From positions 35,752 through 99,751 of the forward strand of contig CAJTXL010000008.1 in NCBI GenBank assembly GCA_910583525.1: DNA of 64,000 nt, in the 5' to 3' direction. The position numbers and the translations under genes are program-made. Shown here piece after piece: positions 36,834 through 45,400 of the stretch. This DNA comes from an uncultured Muribaculaceae bacterium (GTDB lineage: Bacteria; Bacteroidota; Bacteroidia; Bacteroidales; Muribaculaceae). Below the pieces are notes generated by a model, which worked only from the letters and a program-made list of their open reading frames with translations, searched no databases and was not told the origin of the DNA. Position 1 is the first letter of the stretch, and the number at the start of each line of letters is the position of its first letter.

Positions 36834-37490
36834 ATGGATTTCAAAACAATAGCAATACCACGCATCGATTCTCTTGACGAACTCGACTCGTCAGACGGAA
36901 TAATCCAAATCCTCGACACTCAAGGCACTCGTGCAACAATCGACAAGGCCAATTGGGCCAATGAATATCCCTACCGTCCGCTCGCAACATTTGCCGCCGC
37001 ATATTCAGGCCGGTATCTATATGTCGATTTCCTGACAAGATGTAACTACCTTCGCGCCGTAAACAGCGCCGACCAGTCGCCGGTCAGTCAGGATTCTTGT
37101 GTAGAAGTATTCCTGCAACCACGTGAAGACGGCGAATACTGGAACTTCGAGTTCAACTGCATCGGTGCAATCAATGCCTCACACCGGCTCAGACGTCCCG
37201 AACCGACACGGTTGAACGCAGAGGAACTGGCATCGGTACGCCGCTATCCGTCGTGCGGCACAAGGCCTTTCCGCGAAGTCGAAGGACTGTTCACATGGAA
37301 TTTGCTCGTTGCCATCCCTCTCTCTCTTTTGGGAATTGAAAATCCGCCACACGGCACAACGATACGGGGCAACTTCTACAAATGCGCATCAGAGGCATCG
37401 CGTCCGCACTACCTTAGCTGGAACCGCATAGCAACGCCAAAGCCCGACTATCACCGACCGGAGTTCTTCGGCAAAATAATCCTCGAATGA
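36834..37490 (+). CDS. CBM9-like domain protein
   Basis: A 218-residue single-domain protein without signal peptide. The layout, with VDFLTRCNYLRAV, SQDSCVEVFLQP, YWNFEFNCIGAINAS and ending HRPEFFGKIILE, matches the carbohydrate-binding family 9-like domain proteins of Bacteroidetes. As it lacks export signals, a role in sugar binding outside the cell is not supported. It starts 2 bases after lysE, and its stop overlaps the next ATG by four bases. Confidence 0.75.
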   Translation: MDFKTIAIPRIDSLDELDSSDGIIQILDTQGTRATIDKANWANEYPYRPLATFAAAYSGRYLYVDFLTRCNYLRAVNSADQSPVSQDSCVEVFLQPREDGEYWNFEFNCIGAINASHRLRRPEPTRLNAEELASVRRYPSCGTRPFREVEGLFTWNLLVAIPLSLLGIENPPHGTTIRGNFYKCASEASRPHYLSWNRIATPKPDYHRPEFFGKIILE

Positions 37491-39028
37491 CAAAAACGAA
37501 AATCATAGCGGCGCTGACAGCAGTCTTTGCCTGCATATTGCCTGCCAAGTCTGCCGCCCCCGTAAAAATCGAATATGAGGCATCGCTGAACGTCAATGCC
37601 TCGACAGGCAATTTCGCCCCCTACATGCTCGCATCATGGAACTACGGCCGGTTCAACGGTGCTAACGGCATATGGCACGACGGTATGCTCAAAAAAGAGA
37701 TGACACTCGACAAGCGCTTCAACTGGGGTGCCGGCGTAGAATATCTTCTCGGCTACGGTTCTGCGGCTGAATACAGCCGCTACGATGCCGCAAACGACAA
37801 ATGGGGCTTTTCAAGCGTGCGTCAGGCTCCGGTGCGACTCCATCAGCTATACGCCGAAGTGAAATTCCGAGGCGTATATCTTCTTGCAGGCATGAAGGAA
37901 CGACGGTCGGGCATTGTCGACAACAGGCTTTCATCGGGCGACCTCACTCGGAGCAACAACGCGTGCCCTATCCCCGGCGTCGCGGTCGGATTTGTGGATT
38001 TCCAGAACATACCGTTCACCGACGGATGGGTGCAAATCGACGGAGAAATAATGTATGGCCGCTTCATGGACAAGGACTACCGTACAAAGACTTTCAGCCA
38101 CTACAACGGCCACATCAGCCTCGACAACTGGTACACATACAAACGGTGCTATTTCCGCACAAAACCGTCGATGCCGTTTTCGGTAACTGTAGGCATGCAG
38201 ACTGCCGGAGTTTTTGCAGGATACACCAAATGGTATTCAAAAGGCAAAGTGGTGCGTGAAGCATACCGTGGCTTTCATTTCAGAGACATTTTCGATATGT
38301 TCTTCCCCATCGAGGGAAACGGCGACAGCTACTACAAAGGCAACTCATTAGGTTCTTGGGACTTCAAGGCCCGATATGATTTCAGCAACGGCAGCCGTCT
38401 CTCGGCATATTTCGAATGGCCGTGGGAGGACGGCTCCGGCATAGGCAAAGCCACCGGCTGGGACGGTCTTTGGGGGCTTCAATACGACTTTGGCAAAAAA
38501 GGAATAGTCAGCAAAGCTGTTATCGAATATTTCGACTTCACCAACCAGTCCGGCCCCATACACTGGGCTCCGGGCGACCGTCCGGGAACCGATATAACTT
38601 CGTCGGTCACCGGCGGCGACAACTACTACAACAACGACGTCTACGGCCCCTACTCGAACTACGGCATGAGCATAGGCTCGCCTTTTGTTGTATCGCCGCT
38701 TTATAACCTCGACGGCTATCCCGAATACACCCACAACCGTGCCCGTGGCTTCCACGCCGCCCTCGAAGGTCTCGTTTCAGACGCCTGGAACTATACGGCA
38801 ATGGTGAGCTACCAACGTGCCGGAGGCATGGGACGCCGCCCGATTGCAAAACGGCTGCACGACACATCGGCGAAACTCGCCGTGGCATGGAAGCCGTGCG
38901 ACAAACTCAAAGGCCTCTCGCTCAAAGCCGAGGTGGCATTCGATGCCGGAAATCTGCGCGGAAACAATTTCGGCGCACTAATCGGCCTGTCCTACTCAGG
39001 TTCTTTTAAAATAGGCAAAAAACAATGA
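37487..39028 (+). CDS. Wzi-like outer-membrane beta-barrel (capsule assembly family)
   Basis: A 513-residue protein with signal peptide (cleavage near KSAAP, residue 23) and alternating aromatic beta-strands ending in SYSGSFKIGKKQ, as in outer-membrane barrels. Segments such as YFEWPWEDGSGIGK and GWDGLWGLQYDF are conserved in Bacteroidetes proteins of the capsule-assembly Wzi group; Wzi of enterobacteria anchors capsule at the surface. Being directly upstream of legB and neuB, it may tether or export a sialic-acid-like glycan (inference). Confidence 0.75.
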   Translation: MTKTKIIAALTAVFACILPAKSAAPVKIEYEASLNVNASTGNFAPYMLASWNYGRFNGANGIWHDGMLKKEMTLDKRFNWGAGVEYLLGYGSAAEYSRYDAANDKWGFSSVRQAPVRLHQLYAEVKFRGVYLLAGMKERRSGIVDNRLSSGDLTRSNNACPIPGVAVGFVDFQNIPFTDGWVQIDGEIMYGRFMDKDYRTKTFSHYNGHISLDNWYTYKRCYFRTKPSMPFSVTVGMQTAGVFAGYTKWYSKGKVVREAYRGFHFRDIFDMFFPIEGNGDSYYKGNSLGSWDFKARYDFSNGSRLSAYFEWPWEDGSGIGKATGWDGLWGLQYDFGKKGIVSKAVIEYFDFTNQSGPIHWAPGDRPGTDITSSVTGGDNYYNNDVYGPYSNYGMSIGSPFVVSPLYNLDGYPEYTHNRARGFHAALEGLVSDAWNYTAMVSYQRAGGMGRRPIAKRLHDTSAKLAVAWKPCDKLKGLSLKAEVAFDAGNLRGNNFGALIGLSYSGSFKIGKKQ

Positions 39029-39477
39029 AAGCGAAACACTATACCATAATGGCATTGACGGCCATAATATGTCTCGCGCTCAGTAGCTGCACACAGAACA
39101 ACGGGCACATAGGCAAGCTGTTCGGCTCTTGGGCGTTGGTTGCAATGGACGTCGACAGCGAACCGTATGAGCCAAACTGCGAAACATACCTCAGCTTTCA
39201 GAGCAACGTAGCCGTGTTCATGCACGACACCGGCAATTATGAGTACGCCAACCGCGTGTGCACCTGGAGCCGCCACGAAAATATCATCAGTTTCGACTTC
39301 GACCATCACGACGACAAGAACCCGGCAGGCACCGACACATATGCACCGCCTGAATGGCTGTTGCTCGATGATTTGAAAATCGCAATGACAATAACGCGCC
39401 TCGACAACGGGCACCTCGACATGGTGTATCTGAACGAAGGCAAGTCCTATACATACAAATTCGAACGCACATGGTAG
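39025..39477 (+). CDS. Small lipocalin-like lipoprotein
   Basis: A 150-residue lipoprotein with lipobox LSSC (Cys about residue 22). The mature part begins GKLFGSWALVAMDVD and ends LDMVYLNEGKSYTYKFERTW, the strand pattern of lipocalin-like domains. It overlaps the Wzi-like gene by four bases and legB by seven. No ligand can be assigned. Confidence 0.7.
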   Translation: MKAKHYTIMALTAIICLALSSCTQNNGHIGKLFGSWALVAMDVDSEPYEPNCETYLSFQSNVAVFMHDTGNYEYANRVCTWSRHENIISFDFDHHDDKNPAGTDTYAPPEWLLLDDLKIAMTITRLDNGHLDMVYLNEGKSYTYKFERTW

Positions 39478-40466
39478 ACACAGGCAAAGGATTGGCGCTG
39501 GTGACCGGCGCCGACGGATTTATAGGTTCGCACCTCGTAGAAGCACTCTTGGCGGCCGGCTATAGGGTCAGAGCACTGGCTCAGTACAACTCATTCAATA
39601 ACTGGGGCTGGCTCGAAGACATTGCGCCACGGCCTGAACTTGAAATCGTATGCGGCGATGTCCGTGACCCGGATTTCTGCCGCCATATCGCAAAGGGCAC
39701 CGACATAATATTCCACTTGGCTGCGCTGATTGCCATTCCATACAGCTACGTGGCACCCGACAGCTATGTCGACACAAACATAAAAGGAACTCTGAACATG
39801 TGTCAGGCGGCACGCGACGCCGGTGTGCGGCGCATCGTCGTCACTTCAACAAGCGAAGTATATGGAACCGCACAATACGTGCCCATCGACGAGAAGCATC
39901 CGCGCCAGCCGCAATCGCCCTACTCCGCCACAAAAATCGGAGCAGACGCTATTGCGAAAAGTTTCTTCAACGCATTCGACCTGCCGGTAGTCATAGCGCG
40001 TCCGTTCAACACATTCGGCCCGAGGCAGAGCGCAAGAGCCATAATACCCACCATTATTACACAGATTGCATCGGGTAAGGACAAAATAAAACTCGGCGAC
40101 CTCACCCCGACACGCGACTTCAACTACGTCGAAGACACCGCTGCCGGCTTTATAGCATTGGCGGAAGCTGCCGGCATCGAAGGAATGGAAATCAACATTG
40201 CCACGGGAACAGAAATATCGATGGGCGACACATTCGCGCTTATCGCAAAAATTATGGGCAAAGATGTAAGCGAAATCACCGATGAGCAGCGTCTGCGGCC
40301 GAAAAAAAGCGAAGTAAACCGTCTGTGCGGCGACAACACACTTATAACGTCCCTCACAGAGTGGAGACCCCGGCATTCGTTCGAAGAAGGACTTCGCAAA
40401 ACCATCGACTGGTTCATAAAGCCCGAAAACCTTGCGAAATACAAACCCGAAATCTACAACAGATGA
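39471..40466 (+). CDS. legB: NAD-dependent sugar 4,6-dehydratase, LegB-like
   Basis: A 331-residue extended SDR. The Rossmann motif GADGFIGSH is at residues 13-21, the catalytic STSEVYGT at about 126-133 and YSATK (Tyr-x-x-x-Lys) at about 151-155. The internal sequence ARPFNTFGPRQSARAIIPTI and TPTRDFNYVEDTAAGF fits LegB, which opens legionaminic acid synthesis by 4,6-dehydration of a nucleotide-GlcNAc. Downstream are an ATP-grasp protein and a NeuB-type synthase, in agreement. Other dehydratases of the family remain possible. Confidence 0.85.
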   Translation: MVDTGKGLALVTGADGFIGSHLVEALLAAGYRVRALAQYNSFNNWGWLEDIAPRPELEIVCGDVRDPDFCRHIAKGTDIIFHLAALIAIPYSYVAPDSYVDTNIKGTLNMCQAARDAGVRRIVVTSTSEVYGTAQYVPIDEKHPRQPQSPYSATKIGADAIAKSFFNAFDLPVVIARPFNTFGPRQSARAIIPTIITQIASGKDKIKLGDLTPTRDFNYVEDTAAGFIALAEAAGIEGMEINIATGTEISMGDTFALIAKIMGKDVSEITDEQRLRPKKSEVNRLCGDNTLITSLTEWRPRHSFEEGLRKTIDWFIKPENLAKYKPEIYNR

Positions 40467-41434
40467 CAGCCGTAAAATCGCCCGACAGCCTCGGCTTTCT
40501 GTTTCTCGGAGGCGCTAAACGCGTCACCATGGCGCAGATGCTCAAAGAGGCATGTGCCATCCGTGGCATCGATTGCTCAATAACAGGCTATGAACTTGAC
40601 GCCCATTCTGCACTTGCATCGGTCGGTGAAGTCGTCGAGGGCACACGCTGGAGCGACCCGACAATCTTTGCCGAACTCGACAAGCTTTGTGAGAGCCGCC
40701 GAATATCGGTTGTGCTCCCCTTTGTCGACGGGGCGGTTGGCATTGCAGCCGAATTCGTGGCTCGACATTCTTCCACCGGCGTTTTCGCACCCGTCAGCCC
40801 CCGGCAAGAAGTCGACCGCATGTTCGACAAGTGTGCGGCGGCCGAATATTTCGAGCGCCTCGGCCTACCAATACCTGCCACATACCGCATCGGGGCACCA
40901 TGCGGCAAACTCATTGCCAAACCTCGCTACGGGTCGGCATCGAAAGGAATAGTCGAAATCAACGGTCTACAGAAGCTCTACGAACTGCAGGCATCCAAAT
41001 ACCTTATACAAGAACGGTTCGACAACCGCGAAGAAATAACCGTAGACTGCTACGTAGGCATGCGCACGGGCCAGATTGCCGCCCTTAGTCCGAGGCTCCG
41101 AGGCGAAGTGAGTGGCGGTGAGGCTGTCCGCACCGAAACCATAGCCGACGCCGACGCCGACGCATTGGCAAGACGCGTACTTGTTGCCACAGAACTGCGG
41201 GGAGCAGTTACCGTGCAGCTGCTCCGCGACCTTGACAGCGGACGCCTTATGGTAATGGAAATCAATCCACGCCTTGGCGGCGGAGCCGTCGCCTCCGTGC
41301 ATGCAGGTGTCGACCTCCCGGGCTTGATTATAGACGATGCACTCGGCAGACCGCTAAAGACACAACGGGCCGAACCGGGCGTAGAGACCGTGCGGTATCT
41401 TGCCGATGTCGTTTTTTACCCAAATAAAGATTAG
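40463..41434 (+). CDS. ATP-grasp enzyme of a nonulosonate cluster
   Basis: A 323-residue CarB-like ATP-grasp protein. An N-terminal Rossmann-like region (FLFLGGAKRVTMAQMLKEA) precedes the ATP-grasp core with LIAKPRYGSASKGI, YLIQERFDNREEITVDCYV and VMEINPRLGGGAVASVHAG. It would join a carboxylate to an amine or thiol using ATP. It overlaps legB by four bases and precedes neuB by one base, so it is likely a modifying enzyme of the nonulosonic acid or its glycan. The substrate is unknown. Confidence 0.8.
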   Translation: MTAVKSPDSLGFLFLGGAKRVTMAQMLKEACAIRGIDCSITGYELDAHSALASVGEVVEGTRWSDPTIFAELDKLCESRRISVVLPFVDGAVGIAAEFVARHSSTGVFAPVSPRQEVDRMFDKCAAAEYFERLGLPIPATYRIGAPCGKLIAKPRYGSASKGIVEINGLQKLYELQASKYLIQERFDNREEITVDCYVGMRTGQIAALSPRLRGEVSGGEAVRTETIADADADALARRVLVATELRGAVTVQLLRDLDSGRLMVMEINPRLGGGAVASVHAGVDLPGLIIDDALGRPLKTQRAEPGVETVRYLADVVFYPNKD

Positions 41435-41435
41435 A

Positions 41436-42446
41436 ATGACTGACAATCACGTTATAATCATAGCCGAGGCCGGCGTAAACCACAACGGGAACCTCGACAT
41501 GGCACGCCGGATGGTGCACGAAGCCCGTCGTGCAGGTGCCGACTATGTGAAATTCCAGACGGCCGTACCCGAACTTGTAATATCGGCCTTCGCGCCTAAA
41601 GCCGAGTACCAAAAAGAAACAACAGGAGCAGCACAGAGCCAACTCGACATGTGCCGGGCCATACATTTGCCGCTCTGCGACTATGCCGGTCTGAAGCAGT
41701 TATGCGACGAGGAAAAAATCGGATTCATGAGCACTCCGTTCGACCTTGTATCAATCGACTGCCTGATACCGCTTGACATGGATTTCTGGAAAATACCGTC
41801 AGGCGAAATCACCAATCTGCCGTATTTGCGCAAAATAGGCGCTCTCGGCAAACGGATAATCATGTCGACAGGCATGGCGACCCTCGACGAAGTGGGCTGC
41901 GCCCTACAAGTTCTCGAACAGGCCGGAACACCCCGAAGCTCTGTCTATCTGCTGCACTGCACCACCCAATACCCGGCACCACTCGAGTCTGTGAACCTAC
42001 GCGCCATGGATGCCCTTGCCACACTCGGTGCAGCCGGCGTCGGATACAGCGACCATACCGTCGGCATTGAAGTCGCTGTCGCGGCGGTCGGACGAGGCGC
42101 AAAAATCATTGAAAAACATTTCACGCTCGACCGCTCCCTGCCGGGACCCGACCATAAAGCATCACTCGAGCCAAACGAGTTGGCCGAACTCGTGGCTGCC
42201 GTACGCCGGACAGAATCCGCCCTCGGTTCAGGGTCGAAAAATGTCGCGGACGCCGAACGGCCCAACATCGAGGTCGCACGAAAAAGCATCGTAGCGGCAC
42301 GCAACATAGCACAAGGCGAAACTTTCTCCGAAGAAAACATAACGGTAAAACGCCCGGGAAACGGAATTTCGCCAATGTTGTGGGACTCTGTAATCGGCCG
42401 CACCGCCACAAGAGCATTTTCAGCCGACGAACTTATTACATTATAA
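41436..42446 (+). CDS. neuB: Nonulosonic acid synthase, NeuB/LegI family
   Basis: A 336-residue TIM-barrel enzyme condensing phosphoenolpyruvate with an N-acetylated hexosamine. Motifs: AEAGVNHNGNLDMA near the N-terminus, VKFQTAVPE, PSGEITNLPYLRKI, CTTQYPAP and GYSDHTVGIE, with EKHFTLDRSLPGPDHKASLEP. A C-terminal SAF/antifreeze-like domain (ARNIAQGETFSEENITVKRP, G-NGISP) is complete. By neighbour legB, legionaminic acid is the likely product, but sialic acid synthase cannot be excluded. It ends the cluster at a strong hairpin. Confidence 0.92.
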   Translation: MTDNHVIIIAEAGVNHNGNLDMARRMVHEARRAGADYVKFQTAVPELVISAFAPKAEYQKETTGAAQSQLDMCRAIHLPLCDYAGLKQLCDEEKIGFMSTPFDLVSIDCLIPLDMDFWKIPSGEITNLPYLRKIGALGKRIIMSTGMATLDEVGCALQVLEQAGTPRSSVYLLHCTTQYPAPLESVNLRAMDALATLGAAGVGYSDHTVGIEVAVAAVGRGAKIIEKHFTLDRSLPGPDHKASLEPNELAELVAAVRRTESALGSGSKNVADAERPNIEVARKSIVAARNIAQGETFSEENITVKRPGNGISPMLWDSVIGRTATRAFSADELITL

Positions 42447-42471
42447 CATTTAGCAAAACGTTGTCTTATAT

Positions 42472-42504
42472 AATGACGGCGGCCAAGTATTGGCCGCCGT
42501 CATT
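42472..42504. terminator. Strong bidirectional hairpin terminator
   Basis: Fifteen-base perfect arms AATGACGGCGGCCAA (42472-42486) and TTGGCCGCCGTCATT (42490-42504) around a GTA loop. It ends the neuB operon on the plus strand, and on the minus strand lies at the stop codon of the 54-residue protein. Confidence 0.85.
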
Positions 42505-42668
42505 CATTTGTGGTTTCGTGGATTGTTGTTTTGTGCGCATGTGCGTTCCTGCACAGATTTTTCATCAGCCGAGCCATCATTGGCGTGGTCTACGGCCGCT
42601 CCCGGATATTTGTTCACAGCACGGTCGCGCTGTGCATCCGATGGATTGTCATGACGGTTTTCTTTCAT
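42504..42668 (-). CDS. Small hydrophilic protein of 54 residues
   Basis: The minus strand between the hairpin and yihA holds a 54-codon reading frame from ATG at 42668 to TGA at 42504-42506. It encodes a hydrophilic, charged protein beginning MKENRHDNPSDAQRDRAV and holding KYPGAAVDHAND and the end NNNPRNHK. The composition (Asn, Asp, Lys, Arg) and the KYPGA motif look like a recurring small Bacteroidales protein, which I recognise only loosely. It follows yihA by 46 bases in the same direction and ends in a terminator. Its stop codon is at the edge of the hairpin. Function unknown. Confidence 0.65.
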   Translation of the reverse strand: MKENRHDNPSDAQRDRAVNKYPGAAVDHANDGSADEKSVQERTCAQNNNPRNHK

Positions 42669-42714
42669 AATCGTTCAAGTTTTTGATTATGTCAGAAAAA
42701 CGCATCTTGCCCCG

Positions 42715-43329
42715 TTATTGTTCGGCGTCCAGCAAAGGCAGACGGTTCATCTCTTCAATATAATTAAGGATAGCGTCACGCCCGAGACCCTTTTCACTTG
42801 ATGTGCGGAACACTGGGGGCAATTCCTCCCACGTTTCGAGCAACTGCTTGAGGTAGGCTTCTGTCTGAAGTCCGGCCGCAGTGGCCGACTGCTTGTCCAT
42901 TTTCGTAAACACGATGCTGAAAGGCACACCGTTTTCACCGAGCCATTCCATAAAGTCGAGGTCTATCTTCTGAGGCTTATGGCGGCTGTCTATCAGCACA
43001 AACAGATTTGTCATCTGCTCGCGACCGAGTATGTAGCTCTTTATAATACATTCAAGACGTTCACGGTCGGCCTTGCTGCGGCGGGCATAGCCATAGCCGG
43101 GCAAATCGACAATATACCAGCTGTCATTTACAAGAAAATGATTTATCAGCATAGTCTTTCCCGGCGTAGACGATGTCATTGCCAGTCCTTTCTTACCCGT
43201 CAGCATGTTGATTAGCGAAGACTTGCCCACGTTCGAGCGACCAATGAAAGCATATTCATGGCGTATGTCGGCCGGACATTTGCGGTAGTCCGTATTACTT
43301 ATTATAAAACGTGCGGTATTTACTATCAT
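42715..43329 (-). CDS. yihA: Ribosome biogenesis GTPase EngB/YihA
   Basis: A 204-residue GTPase of the EngB (YsxC) group required for 50S assembly. G1 GRSNVGKSSL, G2 TSSTPGKT, G3 DLPGYGYA, G4 TKMDK and G5 TSSEKG are all present. The ATG at 43329 is preferred over an in-frame TTG at 43338. A hairpin AGGCT-TCGG-AGCCT (43345-43358) would be at the very 5' end of the transcript from the box at 43368-43375. The gene is divergent from the AraC regulator. Confidence 0.93.
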   Translation of the reverse strand: MIVNTARFIISNTDYRKCPADIRHEYAFIGRSNVGKSSLINMLTGKKGLAMTSSTPGKTMLINHFLVNDSWYIVDLPGYGYARRSKADRERLECIIKSYILGREQMTNLFVLIDSRHKPQKIDLDFMEWLGENGVPFSIVFTKMDKQSATAAGLQTEAYLKQLLETWEELPPVFRTSSEKGLGRDAILNYIEEMNRLPLLDAEQ

Positions 43330-43367
43330 AATTTTCAATTAAGGAGGCTTCGGAGCCTTTTACAGCA

Positions 43368-43375
43368 CAAAGGTA
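43368..43375 (-). promoter_or_regulatory. -7 box of yihA
   Basis: TACCTTTG on the minus strand matches TAnnTTTG; no TTG lies at the usual distance. It would give a leader of about 33 bases. Confidence 0.45.
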
Positions 43376-43420
43376 CTACTTTTTCCGAAAAAACGGGCAT
43401 TACACCCGTAAAACATATAC

Positions 43421-43449
43421 TTGAATTATACTGAAAATGAGTAATTTTG
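43421..43449 (+). promoter_or_regulatory. Promoter of the AraC-type regulator
   Basis: TTG (43421-43423), 18 bases, TAATTTTG (43442-43449), leader about 20 bases to the ATG at 43476. Confidence 0.7.
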
Positions 43450-43475
43450 CGGTGAAAAACCAATAATAACGGACT

Positions 43476-44372
43476 ATGCCTGAACAAATCAGATTTGAAT
43501 CGATAAAACAATTCAACGACCTCTACGGATTTGCCAATCTGCACCCCCTTGTAAGCGTAGGCCGTTACGACGGCGCTCCGAACACGGGAGTAACGACATA
43601 CCAATACGACATCTATGCCATTTTCATCAAAGAGACAAAAGGCTGCAGCCTCAATTATGGCCTCACACGGTATGATTTCGATGAAATGTCGGTAGTCTCT
43701 TTTGCTCCCGGCCAAAAAGTGACGAGCATTGTCGAACCTGACACGCCGAACATAAAATGGACAGTGCTTGCCTTTCATCCCGACTTCCTGTCGCGTACGG
43801 GATTGGGCAAAAAAATGTCCGGCTATGAGTTCTTTTCATACAACAGCAATGAAGCCCTTCATCTCTCTGAAGAAGAGGTAAAAACCATCAACTCTGTAAT
43901 ATCTCTGATTGAACACGAAATGCAGCACGCCATCGACAGGCATTCGCGCAACATAATCGTATCGAACATAGAAGTCTTCCTGGACTACTGCATGAGGTTC
44001 TATGAACGTCAATTCATTACCCGAGAGGTCATCAATAATACTGTTATCGAGAAATTCCAACAGATGCTCATGGGATATATCGCCAACAAAGCCGAACACG
44101 AAGGACTTCCGTCTGTCGCTTATTTTGCCGACCGCCTCAATCTTTCGCCCGGCTACTTCGGCGAGCTTGTGAAAACAGCCACAGGCCAAACAGCAAAAGA
44201 CTTCATTTCAAACTGCATGGTAAATGCTGCAAGAGAACTCCTGAACGAAATGTCTCTTAACATCTCACAAGTGAGCTACCGACTTGGCTTTGACTATCCG
44301 CAGCATTTTGTGCGATTTTTCAAGCGGCGCACCGGCAAGACACCCAAAGAATACCGCAATACAGCCAACTGA
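43476..44372 (+). CDS. AraC-family transcriptional regulator
   Basis: A 298-residue regulator. The last 100 residues form the double HTH of AraC/XylS, with SVAYFADRLNLSPGYFGELVKT (first HTH core PSVAYFADRLNLSPGYFG) and NISQVSYRLGFDYPQHFVRF then GKTPKEYR, the family signature. The N-terminal 180 residues are a cupin-like sensor domain without identifiable ligand. Followed by a terminator. No clear target gene lies nearby; yihA is divergent but housekeeping. Confidence 0.93.
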   Translation: MPEQIRFESIKQFNDLYGFANLHPLVSVGRYDGAPNTGVTTYQYDIYAIFIKETKGCSLNYGLTRYDFDEMSVVSFAPGQKVTSIVEPDTPNIKWTVLAFHPDFLSRTGLGKKMSGYEFFSYNSNEALHLSEEEVKTINSVISLIEHEMQHAIDRHSRNIIVSNIEVFLDYCMRFYERQFITREVINNTVIEKFQQMLMGYIANKAEHEGLPSVAYFADRLNLSPGYFGELVKTATGQTAKDFISNCMVNAARELLNEMSLNISQVSYRLGFDYPQHFVRFFKRRTGKTPKEYRNTAN

Positions 44373-44400
44373 ACATACTTTCCGCATACAAAAAATACTC

Positions 44401-44424
44401 ACCCCGGCATATAACCGGGGTTTC
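44401..44424 (+). terminator. Intrinsic terminator of the AraC-type gene
   Basis: ACCCCGG (44401-44407) pairs with CCGGGGT (44415-44421), with TTT after it; 29 bases after the stop codon. Confidence 0.7.
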
Positions 44425-44719
44425 GTCGTTCTGATAGAAAACTTATTTAAGGAGAAAAGAATGTTGAAAAGGTTGCTTTATAGATAATTGCGTACACATT
44501 TTGTATGGTCTGACTTTTTTCCTACCTTGCTTCACAGCAAAGCTTCGTATTTATTTGCGTGGTGCAAAGTAACGACATTAATTCGGCAAATGCAAACAGA
44601 AAAACATCAATAAAATATTATTTAATATTTATTGGCTTATTTTTAGTATTTACAGATTGCACAACACGCGTAAATCCATAAAAAAACTAAAATCATTAGG
44701 CCGCTCAGAGTAAAAAAGC
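44425..44719. other. AT-rich intergenic region with an 8-codon reading frame
   Basis: This 295-base stretch has no normal gene. At 44461 an 8-codon frame (MLKRLLYR) is preceded by AAGGAG at the ideal distance, which is striking where Shine-Dalgarno sequences are rare. Nothing else is recognised apart from AT-rich sequence and the ECF promoter at the right end. Confidence 0.4.
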
Positions 44720-44727
44720 TAACTTTG
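44720..44727 (+). promoter_or_regulatory. -7 box of the ECF sigma operon
   Basis: TAACTTTG matches the housekeeping consensus. No suitable TTG lies upstream, so a different or activated promoter is possible, as expected where an ECF factor controls its own gene. Confidence 0.45.
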
Positions 44728-44790
44728 GTGCATAAAAATATGCGGACTATTCCGTTCGCGGGAACACTCCGACACCACACTTCATCAAAC

Positions 44791-45351
44791 ATGCCCAAAG
44801 ACAGAACAAAAGAAGAAGAGACGCTGAGCGCCCTGTTGCGTGACCCGGCCACTGTCCGCGAGGCATTCGGTGATGTGATACGTCTATACAGCGAACCGCT
44901 GTATTGGACCATACGACGTATGGTGGGCGACCATGAAGATGCCAACGACATCCTGCAAAACACATTTATGAAAGCATGGAGTTCGCTCGAGAACTTCAGA
45001 GGAGAAGCCAAACTCTCGACATGGCTATACAAAATCGCCATAAACGAAAGCCTCAGCCATCTCGAACGCGAAAAACGCCGCACCGGCATATCGCTCGACG
45101 AACCCGAAGCCGCAGCCGCAGCGAACATCGCGGCCGACTCCGATATGGACGGCGAACGCCTCGCAACACTTTTGAGACAGGCCATTGCCACATTGCCCGA
45201 GAAACAACGGCTCGTATTCAACATGAAGTATTTCGACGACATGAAATATGAAGAAATGTCTGAGATACTCGGAACTTCGGTAGGGGCACTCAAAGCATCG
45301 TACCATCTCGCGACAAAAAAAATCGAACAATTTTTTGACAACATCGATTAA
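44791..45351 (+). CDS. ECF-type RNA polymerase sigma factor
   Basis: A 186-residue sigma-70 family protein with regions 2 and 4 only. Region 2: YWTIRRMVGDHEDANDILQ and FMKAWSSLENFRGEAKLSTW. Region 4: TLPEKQRLVFNMKYFDDMKYEEM, here given by its core LPEKQRLVFNMKYF, then SEILGTSVGALKASYHLA. The ATG at 44791 is preferred; 44740 is in frame but leaves almost no leader from the box at 44720. The next gene looks like its membrane partner, followed by a Spy-like protein, which suggests an envelope-stress regulon. Confidence 0.92.
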   Translation: MPKDRTKEEETLSALLRDPATVREAFGDVIRLYSEPLYWTIRRMVGDHEDANDILQNTFMKAWSSLENFRGEAKLSTWLYKIAINESLSHLEREKRRTGISLDEPEAAAAANIAADSDMDGERLATLLRQAIATLPEKQRLVFNMKYFDDMKYEEMSEILGTSVGALKASYHLATKKIEQFFDNID

Positions 45352-45400
45352 ACCTAAAAGGAACAGACGAGTCAAAACAATACAACCCATATTCTACCAG

